Of a stretch of 64,000 nt of DNA, positions 33,950-46,369 are shown in pieces. The position numbers and the translations under genes are program-made. The first letter of the stretch is position 1. Each line of letters starts with the position of its first letter. The stretch is from Mactra quadrangularis (lineage: Eukaryota > Mollusca > Bivalvia > Venerida > Mactridae). The notes below the pieces were generated by a model. The model searched no databases. It worked only from the letters and a program-made list of their open reading frames with translations, and had not been told where the DNA came from. The stretch spans positions 716,001 to 780,000 of the forward strand of contig CM046294.1 of assembly GCA_025267735.1 (NCBI GenBank), in the 5' to 3' direction.

Positions 33950-36355
33950 ACAAAAAATACAATACACAATCAGGAAAAAGTAAATATATCTTTAACCTAG
34001 CAATTCCTTTAAATACTTTTATACACATATGGGTCAGTCAATTAACAATCACATTTCTATGAAAGTATAAGTTAAAAAGAAGAAAAGTGTTATAAAACCA
34101 CTGCAATGTATTTTCAAAGGAATGCACGATTGAAATTCGAATACACTACTAAATTAGGTTATACGATAGCGGCACCAGATCTTCGTCAAGAAACTTCACA
34201 ATTTCACAACGTTGATGACACAGATGTAATATTTATTGTTAAGCTAGGCTAATGTTTGATTTCATTACCAACGAATCATTGAACTCAATATAAATGTATT
34301 AGATGATTATCTATATTGTATCTTAGACGAAGCAGATCAAACATCATAGTAACCGAAAATGGATATTAGGCAAAACCAGATAAGAAGTAAATGCCCACAA
34401 GTAAACACGGTGATATAATTGCTGTCAAGTTAATGTATATTAATTTATAATTACTGTAAGTAATTATTCAGAAGCATAAAACTTGAATCCTCCAACTGCT
34501 ATAACTGGCGTAAACACTTTTGAAAGAACTCTAAATATTACGTAATTTGTTTGACATATTAAATAACATTCGGAACTCCATTCGCTACGAATAACCTCGG
34601 ACATATTTAGACGCCATTTTGGAACTACTGGTGTTGACGTAAACAAGTACACGAATGTTAAGGCGATGAGTAATTTTTGAATTTAGTTTGTAAATTTGAA
34701 GTTACTTAGTTCAGTGATATTGCTGAACAATATTTGGTTCAATATATAACACAGAATTATGTTTTGACAAAGATCTGTGTGTATACTACAAAAACCATTT
34801 GCATAACCGTTACGTGTCTCGCCTGTGCTTAACCTCGCGTAAGTAGTACAATCCCAAGCCGCCAGAGTAGACCCCACAAATCCTTCGGAGATAATTCATT
34901 CATGAAAGGTCGAGGTGTTCCGAATGATACAAAAATAAAGTCACAAAAGTATTATGTATGTATACATTGTTTAGAATAATATGTTTGAACTAAAACTATT
35001 ATATATGGAAAAATAACTACAAGTATATATAAAGTACAAGTATTGCGTCTGTAAACTGTGAATTAATGAATTTATTTGAAATAATAACTTGCCTAGTTGT
35101 GTCACTATTGTGTCACTCCTATGATCATGTCTTCTTTAGATATCCCATACTTAAACGATTTGATTTTAAAAAATATATACACCACAAAATATTTAAAATA
35201 TAAAATTAATAACTCTATTCTAACCGTCCGACAATGTGTGATTATTGAGGAAATAATGTCTGACTAACGTAAGGTCTAGTTTAACATTGGAATAAAAACC
35301 CGGTTAAATTTGATTGGCTAGAAAACACTCAGGTATTTTTCTATATTTTATTTTAACTTCTTTTGAATTCTTTTAATTATAGAGCGTCAGCCAAGCATTT
35401 CAAAATAGCAACCCCTTGTTTTTATTGCTGAAATTGTCGGTGTTTGTAGAATCATTAATAACTTAAACAAGCATTAAGCTAGAATAATATAATTAGTGTC
35501 AAATTAAAGCTGAGGCACCGACGTTTAGAAATATATGTAACACTATCCGCTAAAATACATATAATTCATTAACTTAACCAAAAAACATGAAAAAATGCTG
35601 AAAAAAATCATTTTTTTTTCAATTTCATGCATATATTTTAATTTTCAGACCCTATTTTGGAGAATTAATAAATATATATATATTTGTAATAATAAAAGAG
35701 TGACCAAACTATATAACAATGAGTCGTAAAACCAAAATCAACATATGCGTAATATTTGTTCATTAGTTTACATCAACCAACTCGTTTAGAAAATTTTACT
35801 GGACCCTATTCTACAGTGCCTACCTTCCCTCCCTAAGGAGCTGGTAACTTTGCTACATATTGCGGATTAAAGGCCATAAGTCAATTTTTCAAGGATATAT
35901 ATACATACATATTTTGGCTGGTCATGGTCCTTGACTTTAAATGTGTTTATTCATTAGTTTAAGGCTTCTTATGTTATAAGAGTTTAAGAACAACATTTAA
36001 TAATATTTGTCATAAAATGTGCAGATTATATGTTGTAAAAAAACAATTGACCATTATTAGCCAGTATTGACCAGTGTTGTCCGGTTAAAACGGGGAATAT
36101 CAGCGCGCCTTGTGACAAGAACTGCGTCTTCTAAGTGAGAATTTAACAGCGAAATATGTCTTGTCAACGCGTACTATTACCGAGTCATGCTAAAATTTTA
36201 ACAGTTCTGTTTAAAAAGCGAGAAAAAAAGCATTAGAGTTAGCAACTCGGCTATTAGCAAAGCAAAATTTGTGTCTGTGAAATGAACATCTGCGTCTTAT
36301 ACGCACAAGTAAATAAATACAGTAAACATCCATGTCTGTTAAAAAGAAGATAAAA
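33950..36355. other. Non-coding region; no supported gene
   Basis: A minus-strand open stretch of about 60 codons at 34464-34652 and a less AT-rich patch around 34800-34890 were considered and not called. CCAAAATGGCGTC on the minus strand near 34610-34622 resembles a YY1 site. The rest is AT-rich with poly-A/T runs. Confidence 0.35.
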
Positions 36356-36359
36356 TAAT

Positions 36360-36495
36360 TGTACAAAGGGTAGGTGAGTATTGGTTATATATAGGCAATG
36401 GTCCAGGAAAGCTAGGTTAGGTGCGATTGACGCCGTAAAATGACCTAAATTGTGTTGACATGGCGTTAACCCCCATAAATAAATAAAATAAGTAA
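36360..36495 (+). mobile_element. SINE family B copy, 5' truncated
   Basis: Contains AAGGGTAGGTGAGTATTGG, GGCAATGGTCCAGGAAAGCT, GACGCCGTAAAATGACCTAA and GTGTTGACATGGCGTTAACC, ending in an AAATAAATAAAATAAG tail. The last about 55 bases closely resemble the tail of SINE family A. Confidence 0.72.
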
Positions 36496-36680
36496 TATAC
36501 GTTTGTAAACCCGGTCTTCCTTGGTCACACTTCACCGTTAGTGTTCTACATTGGTTTGAACCTAACTGCATTTTTCGCATATTAACAGTTCTTTGCTTTT
36601 ATACAGATTTAAAGTCGTACCTAATGAAATCTTTAAACCTGAATCCTTTCAAGACAAAAAAGTTATAAATCATTTATTAC

Positions 36681-36779
36681 CTTGCGAAGTAATTAACGCT
36701 TTTTCAGCAGTATCTATGTACATTTTATTTTTTTCGCATATAATGCTAATGTCCGATTGAATATGTAGTGGTGTGTAGC
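36681..36779 (-). CDS. Possible isolated exon, related to the HEPN gene's linker exons
   Basis: 99-bp open stretch bounded by a candidate acceptor (TTAAGGCAG) and donor (CGCAAG|GTAATA), phase 1 at both ends like most exons of the HEPN gene. It encodes a helical segment including SDISIICEKNKMYIDTAEKA. Its setting beside a copy of that gene's intron sequence (37370-37770) makes a decayed or partial second copy plausible. No other exon of a second gene was recognised. The acceptor has a poor pyrimidine tract. Confidence 0.3.
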
Positions 36780-37369
36780 CTGCCTTAACGTCCGCTGCAC
36801 TAATGTCCGCTACTTACTGTCCGCCAGCTTAACTTCAGTATACCTTAAATTACCTTTACTTGTAACTGAAGACTTTTGTTGCGCGATACTCGAAAGGATT
36901 TAACACTTATCTCAATTCCGAAAAGATGCGCCTAAATACACAAGGCAAGCTTTTTCGAATAGAAATCATAATTTTATAAGAAAGAACAAAAAATAGCATG
37001 CCAGCAAATATAGAAACACAGAAATGTAAGGTTTAAAAGACAATTTTACACGTAAAAAAATTTACTCGGACACGAGAAAACATAATCCATTCGGACAAAT
37101 TAAAAACCGGCGAGTTTTTCATGTGTGTCGAAAGGAGTTGCGGAAATGTGTTAATATAAAACGCTAAAATTGTTTATATGGTTTTGAAAAAAAGATGCCT
37201 TTTCTATGTAACTTCTAACAGAAATGTACAATGATTGCACTAAAACCAATTAAATGTCGGCAGTAGAAATCAAAAGGATTTTGTCACGTGACTTTTGCCT
37301 ATTGCTACCAAAAACTACCCATCACAATATCACGGCATTGAGACGCCGTGAAATAACAACGGAATGTAT

Positions 37370-37770
37370 TTGAATTAGGGACTTTAGTCAGTTATTTCCC
37401 CTTGTATACTTTTCAAATAGGTAGGTCCAATTTGTTGGATTACTCGAATTTTACCCTTATTTTTCAATGTCAATTTGCCAAAAATAATCTTAAATAACAT
37501 TTTTGTAAATCATTTAATTTGTTTAAAATTCAAGCCAAGTATTTTAGAGGTAAAGAACAATCTAAATTACACCATTTTTGTAAATCTTCATTAACAAGAA
37601 AGACATTAGATGAAATATTTTGTTATCCGTACAAAGGACTTCAATGATAAAATCCGAGGATTCAAACTGTAAGGACCTACTTACCAATTTGATTGCTTCA
37701 GATTTTATAAGGGAAAGATAATTGACTAATTGATTGCGGAAAACACCTTACATAGCTCGTGCAATATTTA
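37370..37770. repeat. Segment similar to intron 6 of the HEPN gene
   Basis: Matches to 1935-2350 in the same orientation include AGTCAGTTATTTC, TTTCAAATAGGT, TTTTTCAATG, TTAACAAGA, AAAATCCGAG and GGACCTACTTAC. The similarity stops on the left at the position of the splice acceptor of exon 7. It is either a partial duplication of the gene or an unrecognised dispersed repeat. Confidence 0.6.
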
Positions 37771-38702
37771 TTAGGTCTGTAAGTAAAAATGGAGTTTGTA
37801 TATATTATTTATACGTATTAAGAGGTTTTTTTTAAAAGATAATTTTCAAAGGATATACACAGAAAGTAAGAGTAATCAAAAAGCAACATAACCACAATAG
37901 ATTAGACTATAAGGTCCGTGTGACATACTTGTTCAACGATAAGAGTTAAATATATTAAATTACAATATTGACTTTTTCAACATAAACTTATGAACGAAAT
38001 ATTTGCCCTAAATGCTTTGATTAAGGACTATGTAAAACTTGAAATTATAGAAAGGTACCTTTAAGTACCGGCCCTCAAAAAGTTGGTTAGGGTAAATGCA
38101 GTGCTAAAACTATTATAATGTTTAATCATCCCTTTTGCGCGAAATCTTTTGGACCAGGCAATATTATCGTAGGTACTTCACATCACCTGTGAATACAGAA
38201 ATAAACACGTTATTTTCTGTGCAAGTTTCCTTTTATTCTAGCGAACAATTTCAGAATACATGTGCAGATATTGAATGCACTAATATTACTCTAGATGCAC
38301 TGAGGCTTACATTTTCTATATCTGTGACTGAATTTACAATAATGAACAAACAAACAAGTGGGCTCTGTAATCAAAATTTGGGCGTCCATTTTGTGTGTAT
38401 TATAAACTTATTCATTACACATCTTTGCGGAAGTCAGGGGCTAATCACAAAAAACGTGTGTACATACGCGAACTGAACTTCTATCTAAAGATTGCAAGAT
38501 TTCGATGAAATGTCTTAAAAATTGTTTATTTTTTATGAAGTTATTACTATATATGTCTGTAGATTTGATGATTTATTGTTTTAAGGTATTTATTTGACGC
38601 CACGTGGGAACTTTTTAGCGCCTAATTACTTTATTTTGACATCCATCGGTTCCGTCTTATATTGGTAGATGTTTTGTTAGCAGATGACCGTTTATTGTGT
38701 CA

Positions 38703-40028
38703 TATAGTTCTATTACATTAACCTGTCACAACTTGAACCTTTACTGTCATTGTTTGATATTTTACCTCTTAATATTACAGAGAAATTGAAACTATTTGAT
38801 ACTATGATATCTCCTATTCTTTTTTACGGGGCAGATGTGTGGGGGTTTCATAAGGCAAATGATATCGAACGTATTCAATCAAAATTTTTTAAACAGATTC
38901 TTGGTCTTAAGTATTCCACGAATAATGTGGCAGTCTATGGCGAATTAGGTAGGTTTCCTCTTTTTGTTACAAGAAAAATTAGACTTCTTAAATACTGGTT
39001 TAAATTACTTAATAAAAAGCAGTCTTTAATGTATAATATGTACAATATAAGAGATAATACTGGTGCATATGTTAATAAATGGTCTTTAAATATTAAGAAA
39101 TTGTTAGAAGAACTTGGATTTTCATATTTATGGAATGTAGAAATTTTAACAAAATTTCAATCGCAATTGCTTGTACTAAGAGTTTACGATCAGTATTTTC
39201 AAACGTGGTGTTGTGAAATAAGTTTATCTTCTAAATTGAAATCCTTCTGTCTATTTAAGCAAAACTTTGAGTATGAATCGTATTTATCCTGTATAAATAA
39301 TGACTCCCATAGAATGGCTTTAAGCAGGTTTCGTTGTTCGGCACATAAACTAATGATTGAAGAAGGAAGATAACTTTTTTTTGCTATGGAAGATAGAATT
39401 TGTAGAAATTGTAATTTAAATTGTATTGAATCAGAATATCACTTTTTACTTGTCTGTCCAAAATATAGAAATACAAGAATGAACTGTTTACCTAATTACT
39501 ATTGTTCCTGGCCAACTATCAACAAATTTATTTTGCTGATGAAAAATACTAACCCTAAAACTTTAAAATCACTTGCAAAATTTATTTACTTAGCTAATTT
39601 ACAAAGAGAAAAATAGAATTTATATTAAATTGTTAACTATTATATCATCCATGTATATCACTTTTCTCCTTATTAAACATATACATGTGTCTTTTCCTTT
39701 TTTTCCCCTTTTTCTCTGTTTTTTCCCCTCCATTATATATGTTTGTTCTTTTTGTTTGTTTGTACTTTGTATTGGCAAAAAACTTATGTTTGTGCTAAAT
39801 AAATAAATATTGAATTGAAATTGAATAATTACACGGTCTCTGAATGTGATATTATTTAACCTTTTTTAACCACTGAGCCACCAATCCATATTAATTATTG
39901 ATAATCTAACTACATATGCGACGATTTTGAATATCGGGCAAATAACAAGTTTGAAAAGGGGTTTAAAAAATAAATTCAGTGACCGTGTAATTATTTAAGT
40001 TGTGACAGGTTAATGTAATAGAACTATA
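38703..40028. mobile_element. MITE (family shared with 62058-62270) carrying a nested LINE
   Basis: The left end TAGTTCTATTACATTAACCT and the right end are inverted copies of each other and match the intact MITE at 62063-62266. The inner right part (ATTCAGTGACCGTGTAATTA) matches as well. The left arm is broken at CACAACTTGAA (about 38736) and resumes with TTGAATAATTACACGG (about 39821), with LINE sequence between. The TTGAA on both sides is a plausible short target duplication. The ends are flanked by TA. Confidence 0.8.
38738..39826 (+). pseudogene. 5'-truncated LINE 3' fragment
   Basis: C-terminal part of a non-LTR retrotransposon polyprotein: ITEKLKLFDTMISPILFYGA, DVWGFHKANDIERIQSKFFK, YGELGRFPLFVTRKIRLLKY, a conserved SRFRCSAHKLMIEEGR block, then after an in-frame TAA at 39371-39373 the zinc-knuckle-like region CRNCNLNCIESEYHFLLVCP and a stop at 39614-39616. 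Only about 1.1 kb remains. A 3' untranslated region with T-rich runs ends in a TTGAATTGAAATTGAA tail. Same broad type as the plus-strand LINE at 12.65-15.4 kb. Inactive. Confidence 0.85.
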
Positions 40029-40029
40029 C

Positions 40030-43000
40030 CACCTTTGTTTAAATTGGCCGTGTATTGAAAAATCAAGAGTATGGTGGCTCGGTATAGCCCTCGTGCATTT
40101 TCTTCGAAAGCTTCTAATCTCCGTTTGTGAAATTGTTCGTTGAAACTTGTGGAACATACTGTATTCTTTAAATGTTTTGTAGTTTATAATGTATTGTTAA
40201 CAAATCATGTGACCAAAATTTGAGGGCTTCACCACTTGTCGTTGACTTAAGTCAGATCGTATTGTAGCAAAGATTTTAAGTTTCGAGTGCGTCTTTGAAA
40301 TTCTCAGTTCGTAAACGTAAGTTCAACGTAAGTAAGTAATTTCGGAAATTTCGCTATCTTACGTAATATTCTTATGAAACAGTCCCAGTTCTTTACAAGA
40401 AAAGATTATGTACATAAATCAAAAGAGAAAACAAAGATATATGCGGCAAAAAGAGTACAAAATTCTGTACTCTGAGGTATGATACAGAACATGTGAAGTG
40501 TTCTATAAATAGATGGCACAGTTCATAAATCTATATATTTACTACATTATTTAATACATACATTATTACTTTTTTTCAAACTTAAAAAATACGGCTTATT
40601 GGTCACTAATTACAGCAATAAATTTATGTTTACTAAAATGTACTCGCATGTCAACGTGTTTAAGTCTAAACCAGGGTTTAGAAGAGAAGATAATAAGCAA
40701 CTTCTTGGAGAAACTCCTTTTTTAAACATGATATATAAATGTTTTAAAGAATAAATGAAATTTATGTATACAAAAACACGCCAGATTTTACATCATGCAT
40801 TTAGCGCTTCGTATACGATAAACCCGATCTAAATTTCTCAGCTCGCGTACTTGCTTATTTACCACGAGTCTATAGCAAATCTGTTCACGGATTCGTGCGT
40901 GAAATATGTACGGTACGTGGTTTATTTAGCTTGAACCTCAATTTAGGGGAGCAGTTATTTTATAATGTCTTAAAATATAAATTAAGGATAAAATTTTCTT
41001 TAAAATGCCCCCCAAAAAGCACGAAAGTTTATTGCAGTACTTTAAAACTAAAAATTAATACAATTTAGCAATGTCAACATTTGTAAATAATAAAAAGGAG
41101 GACGCAAGAAAAAAGAAATTATGAACTGCTCCTACCATGATCATCATATTCTGACGACTCCAATATACCACCGGCCTTCAGGCCGGCGGTAAATCAGCCC
41201 TGCGTTCAGTAAGCATTTAACGTTAGTCAATCACCGATCCCGTTATGAACGGTTAATTGAACGATCCGTTGAAGCGCAAACGTATAAAGATAGCGGACAA
41301 GAGAATCTTTACTTCATTTTATTAGAAGAATTCTGAGAGGAGGAATTGTTTTCTTGTTTACTTGTTTTTTGTAAATGTATTGATCCAAATCAACGGGAGT
41401 AACACCGCCGACTTCGTTGTAATGGCAGTTACTAATTTGCACAATATACTGGAACTATTTTGTTTCAGGTTGTTTCATACTCGCGTATTATATACTTAAA
41501 TCGTTTGCTGTTTGCCTGAAGCGTTTTCCGCTAACAGGCCGTTCAATAATGACATTAGTGAATTATACCTATTTTAAGTGTGTACCTTTCATAACCTGTG
41601 TCCATTATTGGACACCGTACTTTTTGTTTGTACTACTTTTTGGTGTAAAGTTGTATTTTGGACATGTTGAAAATTAGGAATTTTAGTATATAGAGATATT
41701 TTATTATGCTGATTTCAGATAATGTATAAATTAATTTGTATTTTTAACTCTTAGTGCATCTGAACGGGGGTGTACACAATCTGATTGGAAGATTTTATTT
41801 TAATTTTTTTCACTGTACTTTATGAAAACTTGCACAAAAGTTTACATGTTTAAACTCACTTTTTTCATAAAAAAAATAAATATTACTAAACCACTTTTTT
41901 TGATATTTTTCTATTAAACTTACTTATTTATTTTATTAGGATTAAAATGAAAACTGACATTAATGAAAATTATTTGTAAATTTCAATTATTGCAACCTCA
42001 CCTATTTTCAAGTCATGAAGGACATTCGTAAATTACATAGTCCTTAACTTTACTTTTATCACGAATGTGTAATTAGTGCCTTACAATGGAATGCATTTTA
42101 ATATACAATGTACATTTCTGCAAAATATACGAAAAACCTTGAAGGTTGCTATACAGATCGACTCCGTTCACTGACCAACCATGTACTCGCTAAGCAACAA
42201 GTCACGTGCAATCTAACAGCTTATTTGATTGGTCGGACGGATGCGTACATTTTAAAAGGAAATGAATAACCGCCATTTTCAACAGGTGAAATTTGCTTTT
42301 CATAGGATTTCATGGAATTTATACAATAAACAGGTTAGTTGGTTTGTAAAACACGTCTTAGTTCCTTGGACCATTGCTAGAGTGAAGTTTCCTTCTATTA
42401 TAATATTTTGTTGAATGCAGTCCGAGCAGACTTACGCCACATCTGGCACAAGAGTAAACTTTGGATATTTTGTTCCAGTGTGTGTGTGTGGGGGGGGGGG
42501 GGTAGCCGCTAAAGGTGTAGTTTAAGTTTATATTAAGGGTTTGTCTATATTTTATCATGATGTTGCCTACGGGATTATTCAATAAAGATATGGACCAATG
42601 TTGGTCAAGTGGATTATTATTTTATTCGATACTCAAGTTGGTTTTTTCAGTTGGTTACGTGATTGAACACCCAGTACACACCCAGTTTGTTTACACATTA
42701 TTGTTGAAAATCATGCAACACAGATTTAACCCTACTGTTCCTTGTACATTTATATTTAGTGTGATGGTTAAATAGTTTTGTGTAAGCTGTACAAAAATTA
42801 AGTGGAATTTAAATAAGTCTAAAGAAATATGACAGTTAAAATGCGTAAAATGTAAATATCATATCCCTCTAATATCGGTGTAGTAGAACAGGCTTTCACT
42901 ATCTAAACATAGGCTACTACAGGTCGTCCACGTAAACATTGCGTATATAAACATAGCCAGTTTCATTACACACCAATATTTAGGGGTGTATTATTTTTAC

Positions 43001-44600
43001 ACTTTTATAGTTTAGTTAGTTTACACTTATTTTACAAACATAATTATCATTATACAAAATTTAAATGTGGATATACACTAATTTAATACATGTTAAATAA
43101 CAAATTGGTATGTTTAATTTAGAAAATTGCTGTTTTTGCATCAGCTTTTTCGCCTATTTAGTGGGCAAGTCCATTGTTTAAAGTACAAAAACACGCATGA
43201 CCTAGAATACGACCTGTATATGACACCCGGACCAAATAGTTTTTTTTCAACTATCAAAACAATTTTATTCACTTGGTGGTTGATTTTATCGAATTTTATT
43301 GGTCTGATATTCAAATCGTGAAGATTTATTGTATAACGTGTTGAAGTGATTTAATGGACACACGTGATCGAGATAAAATGATGTTTAACTGAAATTAAAG
43401 ATGGCGTGGTATGTTTCATGAGTGTCTCGTTGAATTATTTATGGCTAATTAGGTTGCACCACTTTCTTTTAGTACATGTTTATTATGAATACTTGACTAT
43501 TGTAAGCTGGGGGTAAGCAAATAGTGTCATCATGTTCTAAGTAAAACTCTATATGCGTCTTTCTGCTATATAAATACGTATGTCACGTTTTTATTATATT
43601 GTTTATAATGTTTTTGTGATATGCGCAATTTATAATAATGCAATTATAAAAAAAATCATACAATTTGATCTTTGTCAATTTCATTATTTCATGGACTATC
43701 AGAACAAGCTGCATCAGCTTGCAGTAAAGTTTTAAAATGATTCTTATAAATATATAAATAGCATCTGATATAGTTTTTCTACTATATGCTAAAATATAAA
43801 TAACTGCTTTTAGTTTGATAAATACAAAATACAATGTAGACATCTTATATTGCAGATTTCTGTAAGAGTTAAAGGCGAGTTTGATTATATAATGGTCTCC
43901 ATGGTTTCAGTGAAATTTGCATAAAATATGTGGAACTATGATGGTCACAGATATTACTACAATATATATTGATTGCTTATTTGATTTAAGATATTCAAGA
44001 CTTGTCTACATGGCTTGTAAGGTAGGTTGAAAATTATGTTTATTTTTTACATTAAAAAACGTAACCACTTTATTATTGACTTGGTCATATAGTGAGTATT
44101 TAGATTTCTCCTGTAATTTTGTAGCTACAACTAAATATCCTAATAATTTTGCCTAAATGAGAATCTACCTGTTATGTTTGACCCCATTTAGGAACTAGTA
44201 TGTCATACATGTGCACAAATGTGTTGTTATAAAGTACTATTCTAGCGAAACAAAAAAACTTAATATCGTAGTTAATTTCAACTCCATAAGTTTGTGATTC
44301 AATAATAGATATCATCCTCTGTACTTCACACAAAGTGATGATTTTGTTATACATCGCAATTTGATAGTTCTTATGGAGCTATCAAGATTGGCTAGTTTCG
44401 AAGTTATATAAGTAGTTATATTAGCAATTGTATTTTATAATCTTCTTTTCATGCTGATGCATTTTGACCGGATTTATTGTTATCTCCCTTGGTAATTTCC
44501 CACGAGAATATTTTGCTCCGCTTAATTGCATCTGACATGTCAGCTCATCGAAATTATACCACTCTCACATGTATCTTTTCACATTTGTGTGATGTGAAGC
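40030..44600. other. Non-coding region with minor features
   Basis: No gene is supported. A perfect-arm hairpin ACCGGCCTTCAGGCCGG lies near 41170-41187. A (GT)n run merging into about 13 Gs is at 42478-42502. A small promoter-like patch at 42230-42300 holds ATTGGTCGG (inverted CCAAT) and CCGCCATTTT (YY1-like on the minus strand), but no gene was found next to it. Confidence 0.4.
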
Positions 44601-44601
44601 C

Positions 44602-44963
44602 AGGGCTTTTTTAGGGGGTTTTGGGAAAAAGGCCCCTGCCCAAATTGGGAATTTTTAACACGGTAAATATATTATTGACAAATCAACCCAATTTGGAAAT
44701 TTTATCATTAATGCTTCTGCATTAAATCTTTATTTGCCTTGCTTTGTTGTCTCTGAAAGTGTTGCAGTGCTCTTAAAGACTTTGTTCTGACAGTTCAGTG
44801 AGGCTTGCACTGCAAATTCTCATGTATTTATTGAAATCATGTTCAAAGGGAATTGTTTAACAAGATTAGGAATTTTTTTCTTGAAATTGGGAAAAATGGT
44901 TGTTTTTTGGCATTGGGAATGGGGCTCATATTCGGCCCCGCGAGATAGGCTGAAAAAGCCTTG
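44602..44963. mobile_element. hAT-like non-autonomous element
   Basis: Left end CAGGGCTTTTTTAGGGGG and right end (reverse-complemented CAAGGCTTTTTCAGCC) form short inverted repeats of the hAT style. Inside are repeated phrases such as CCCAAATTGGGAATTTTT. A clean 8-bp target duplication was not found. Confidence 0.5.
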
Positions 44964-45004
44964 GAAGCCTTCGAAGATACTGCCTTTGATGGATGAAATT
45001 CGAT

Positions 45005-45080
45005 CCGTGGTGTCCGTTGTGGGTACGAATCTGGGACCTATTGATCCCTCAGAGCGTGTCAAACCACTGAACTTATGTTG
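45005..45080 (-). mobile_element. Possible tRNA-like SINE head
   Basis: On the minus strand AGTTCAGTGGTTTGACACGC resembles an A-box region and CCCAGATTCGTACCCAC a B box about 35 bases further on. No body could be matched to other copies in the window. Confidence 0.35.
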
Positions 45081-45484
45081 CTATAAATTAATTAAGATTG
45101 ACGGACGTTGAATTGCCTGTAATTTGTTTAATACAGTATTATCATACTGTAGATCGTATGGCTTTATTGTACGTTGACAGTTTAAAGGGGAATAATCCAA
45201 TTAGCTTATTTAAATAATGTATGTAGCATTTGTCTCCCTTTCCTCTTTCAAATTAAACGTCAGGTTTGATAATAAATTAGTTATTTATGTACACTATGTA
45301 ACCATTGGTTAAACTTTAAATGCAAGGTAATTATTTATATTATATTTTTTTATTTAGGTACGCTACGATACTGAGGGAGAAGAATTTATCTAGATGATTT
45401 TAAGATGTACAAAATGGTGTATAGTTCAGCACATCATCTCATATTTAGTACCAACGTCTGTGGTCACCAGAAAGAAGCTAAGTT

Positions 45485-45755
45485 TTATTTATTTATTTAC
45501 ACTGGATTTAACGCCATGTCAACACAATTTATGCTTTTTTACGGCGCCCAGCGCACCTAACATAGCTTACCAGGACCTTTGTCTATTACCAATACTTGCC
45601 TACCCTTCCACAAGACTGGAAACTTCCCAAATAACATTATTAGTTAAGAAAAATTGACATTATTGTTTAACTTTCATGGAAAGTTAAAACAGGTCCGGAT
45701 GGTATTTGAACTCGTTCCCCCATCGGGACACTTAATTTTAAAATCCTTGTGTGCT
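45485..45755 (-). mobile_element. SINE family B, most complete copy
   Basis: Minus strand: B box GAGTTCAAATACCATCC, then TTTCCATGAAAGTTAAAC, GTTTCCAGTCTTGTGGAAGG, ACAAAGGTCCTGGTAAGC, GTGCGCTGGGCGCCGTAA and tail TTGTGTTGACATGGCGTTAA, ending in TAAATAAATAAATAAA. Its tRNA-like head (AGCACACAAGGAT) is degenerate. Confidence 0.75.
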
Positions 45756-46064
45756 ACATTGTTAAGTAAGCTTATTGTTATGTATAATATATTTACAAGT
45801 AATCATTTATTAAAAAATAATTCTATTACATTGTGAAATTAGTAATCACAGTATTCATAAACCACTTAGAACCAGTGTCAATGCCCTCTTCGAATTTGAA
45901 ATAATTAGGATATAGTGCTAATGTGAAGTGAAAGGGAACTAAAATATGTGTAACTGATTGGGTTTGAATCAAACATAAATAATGACCAACATTAAGTCAC
46001 TGTTTATCAATCATAATTATTGTACTTAAAGAATGAAACGACACTTGTACTTGAAGCCTTCAAA

Positions 46065-46364
46065 CCGCCCGACTTGCTCAGTTGGTAGCACGCAAATCAA
46101 CTAATTGAGGGGTCGTGGGTTCGATTCCCAGGCGGGGCATACTTTCGTGGAGTTTGGTCATAAAATTATTTCTACGGCCATTCTCCCTCCTACCAATGAT
46201 TTTTAATTATGTAGGACAGTTGTCAGTCATTGACGAAAGTATGTGCTTAGTAGTTGGTTAACAGCTAATGCCAGAGATTAAGCCTTTCCAGGAGTGAGTA
46301 GGTTGACTGACCGCCGTTATATGACCTATAAAATGTGTTGCTACGGCGTTAAACGCAACAAAAT
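46065..46364 (+). mobile_element. SINE family A copy 3, most complete
   Basis: Starts with a 75-base tRNA-like head (CGCCCGACTTGCTCAGTTGG, later GTCGTGGGTTCGATTCCCAG), then the body CATACTTTCGTGGAGTTTGG and CTACGGCCATTCTCCCTCCT, the stretch ACGAAAGTATGTGCTTAGTA, and the tail CCGCCGTTATATGACCTATA and TTGCTACGGCGTTAAACGC. About 300 bp. Confidence 0.9.
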
Positions 46365-46369
46365 GTACC

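Noticed and set aside
34464..34877. Two minus-strand open frames near a less AT-rich patch
   Set aside because: No domain and no convincing splice context. The ATG in CCAAAATGGCGTC gives only a 10-codon frame.
38135..38476. 113-codon plus-strand open frame
   Set aside because: Composition and lack of any recognisable motif suggest chance. It lies next to, and outside, the nested LINE/MITE.
44839..45111. 90-codon plus-strand open frame
   Set aside because: It spans the hAT-like element end and a SINE-like head, so it is not a gene.
46068..46142. A functional tRNA gene
   Set aside because: A and B boxes are good, but the same sequence heads four copies of a 300-bp element and the stems are imperfect, so it is a SINE head.
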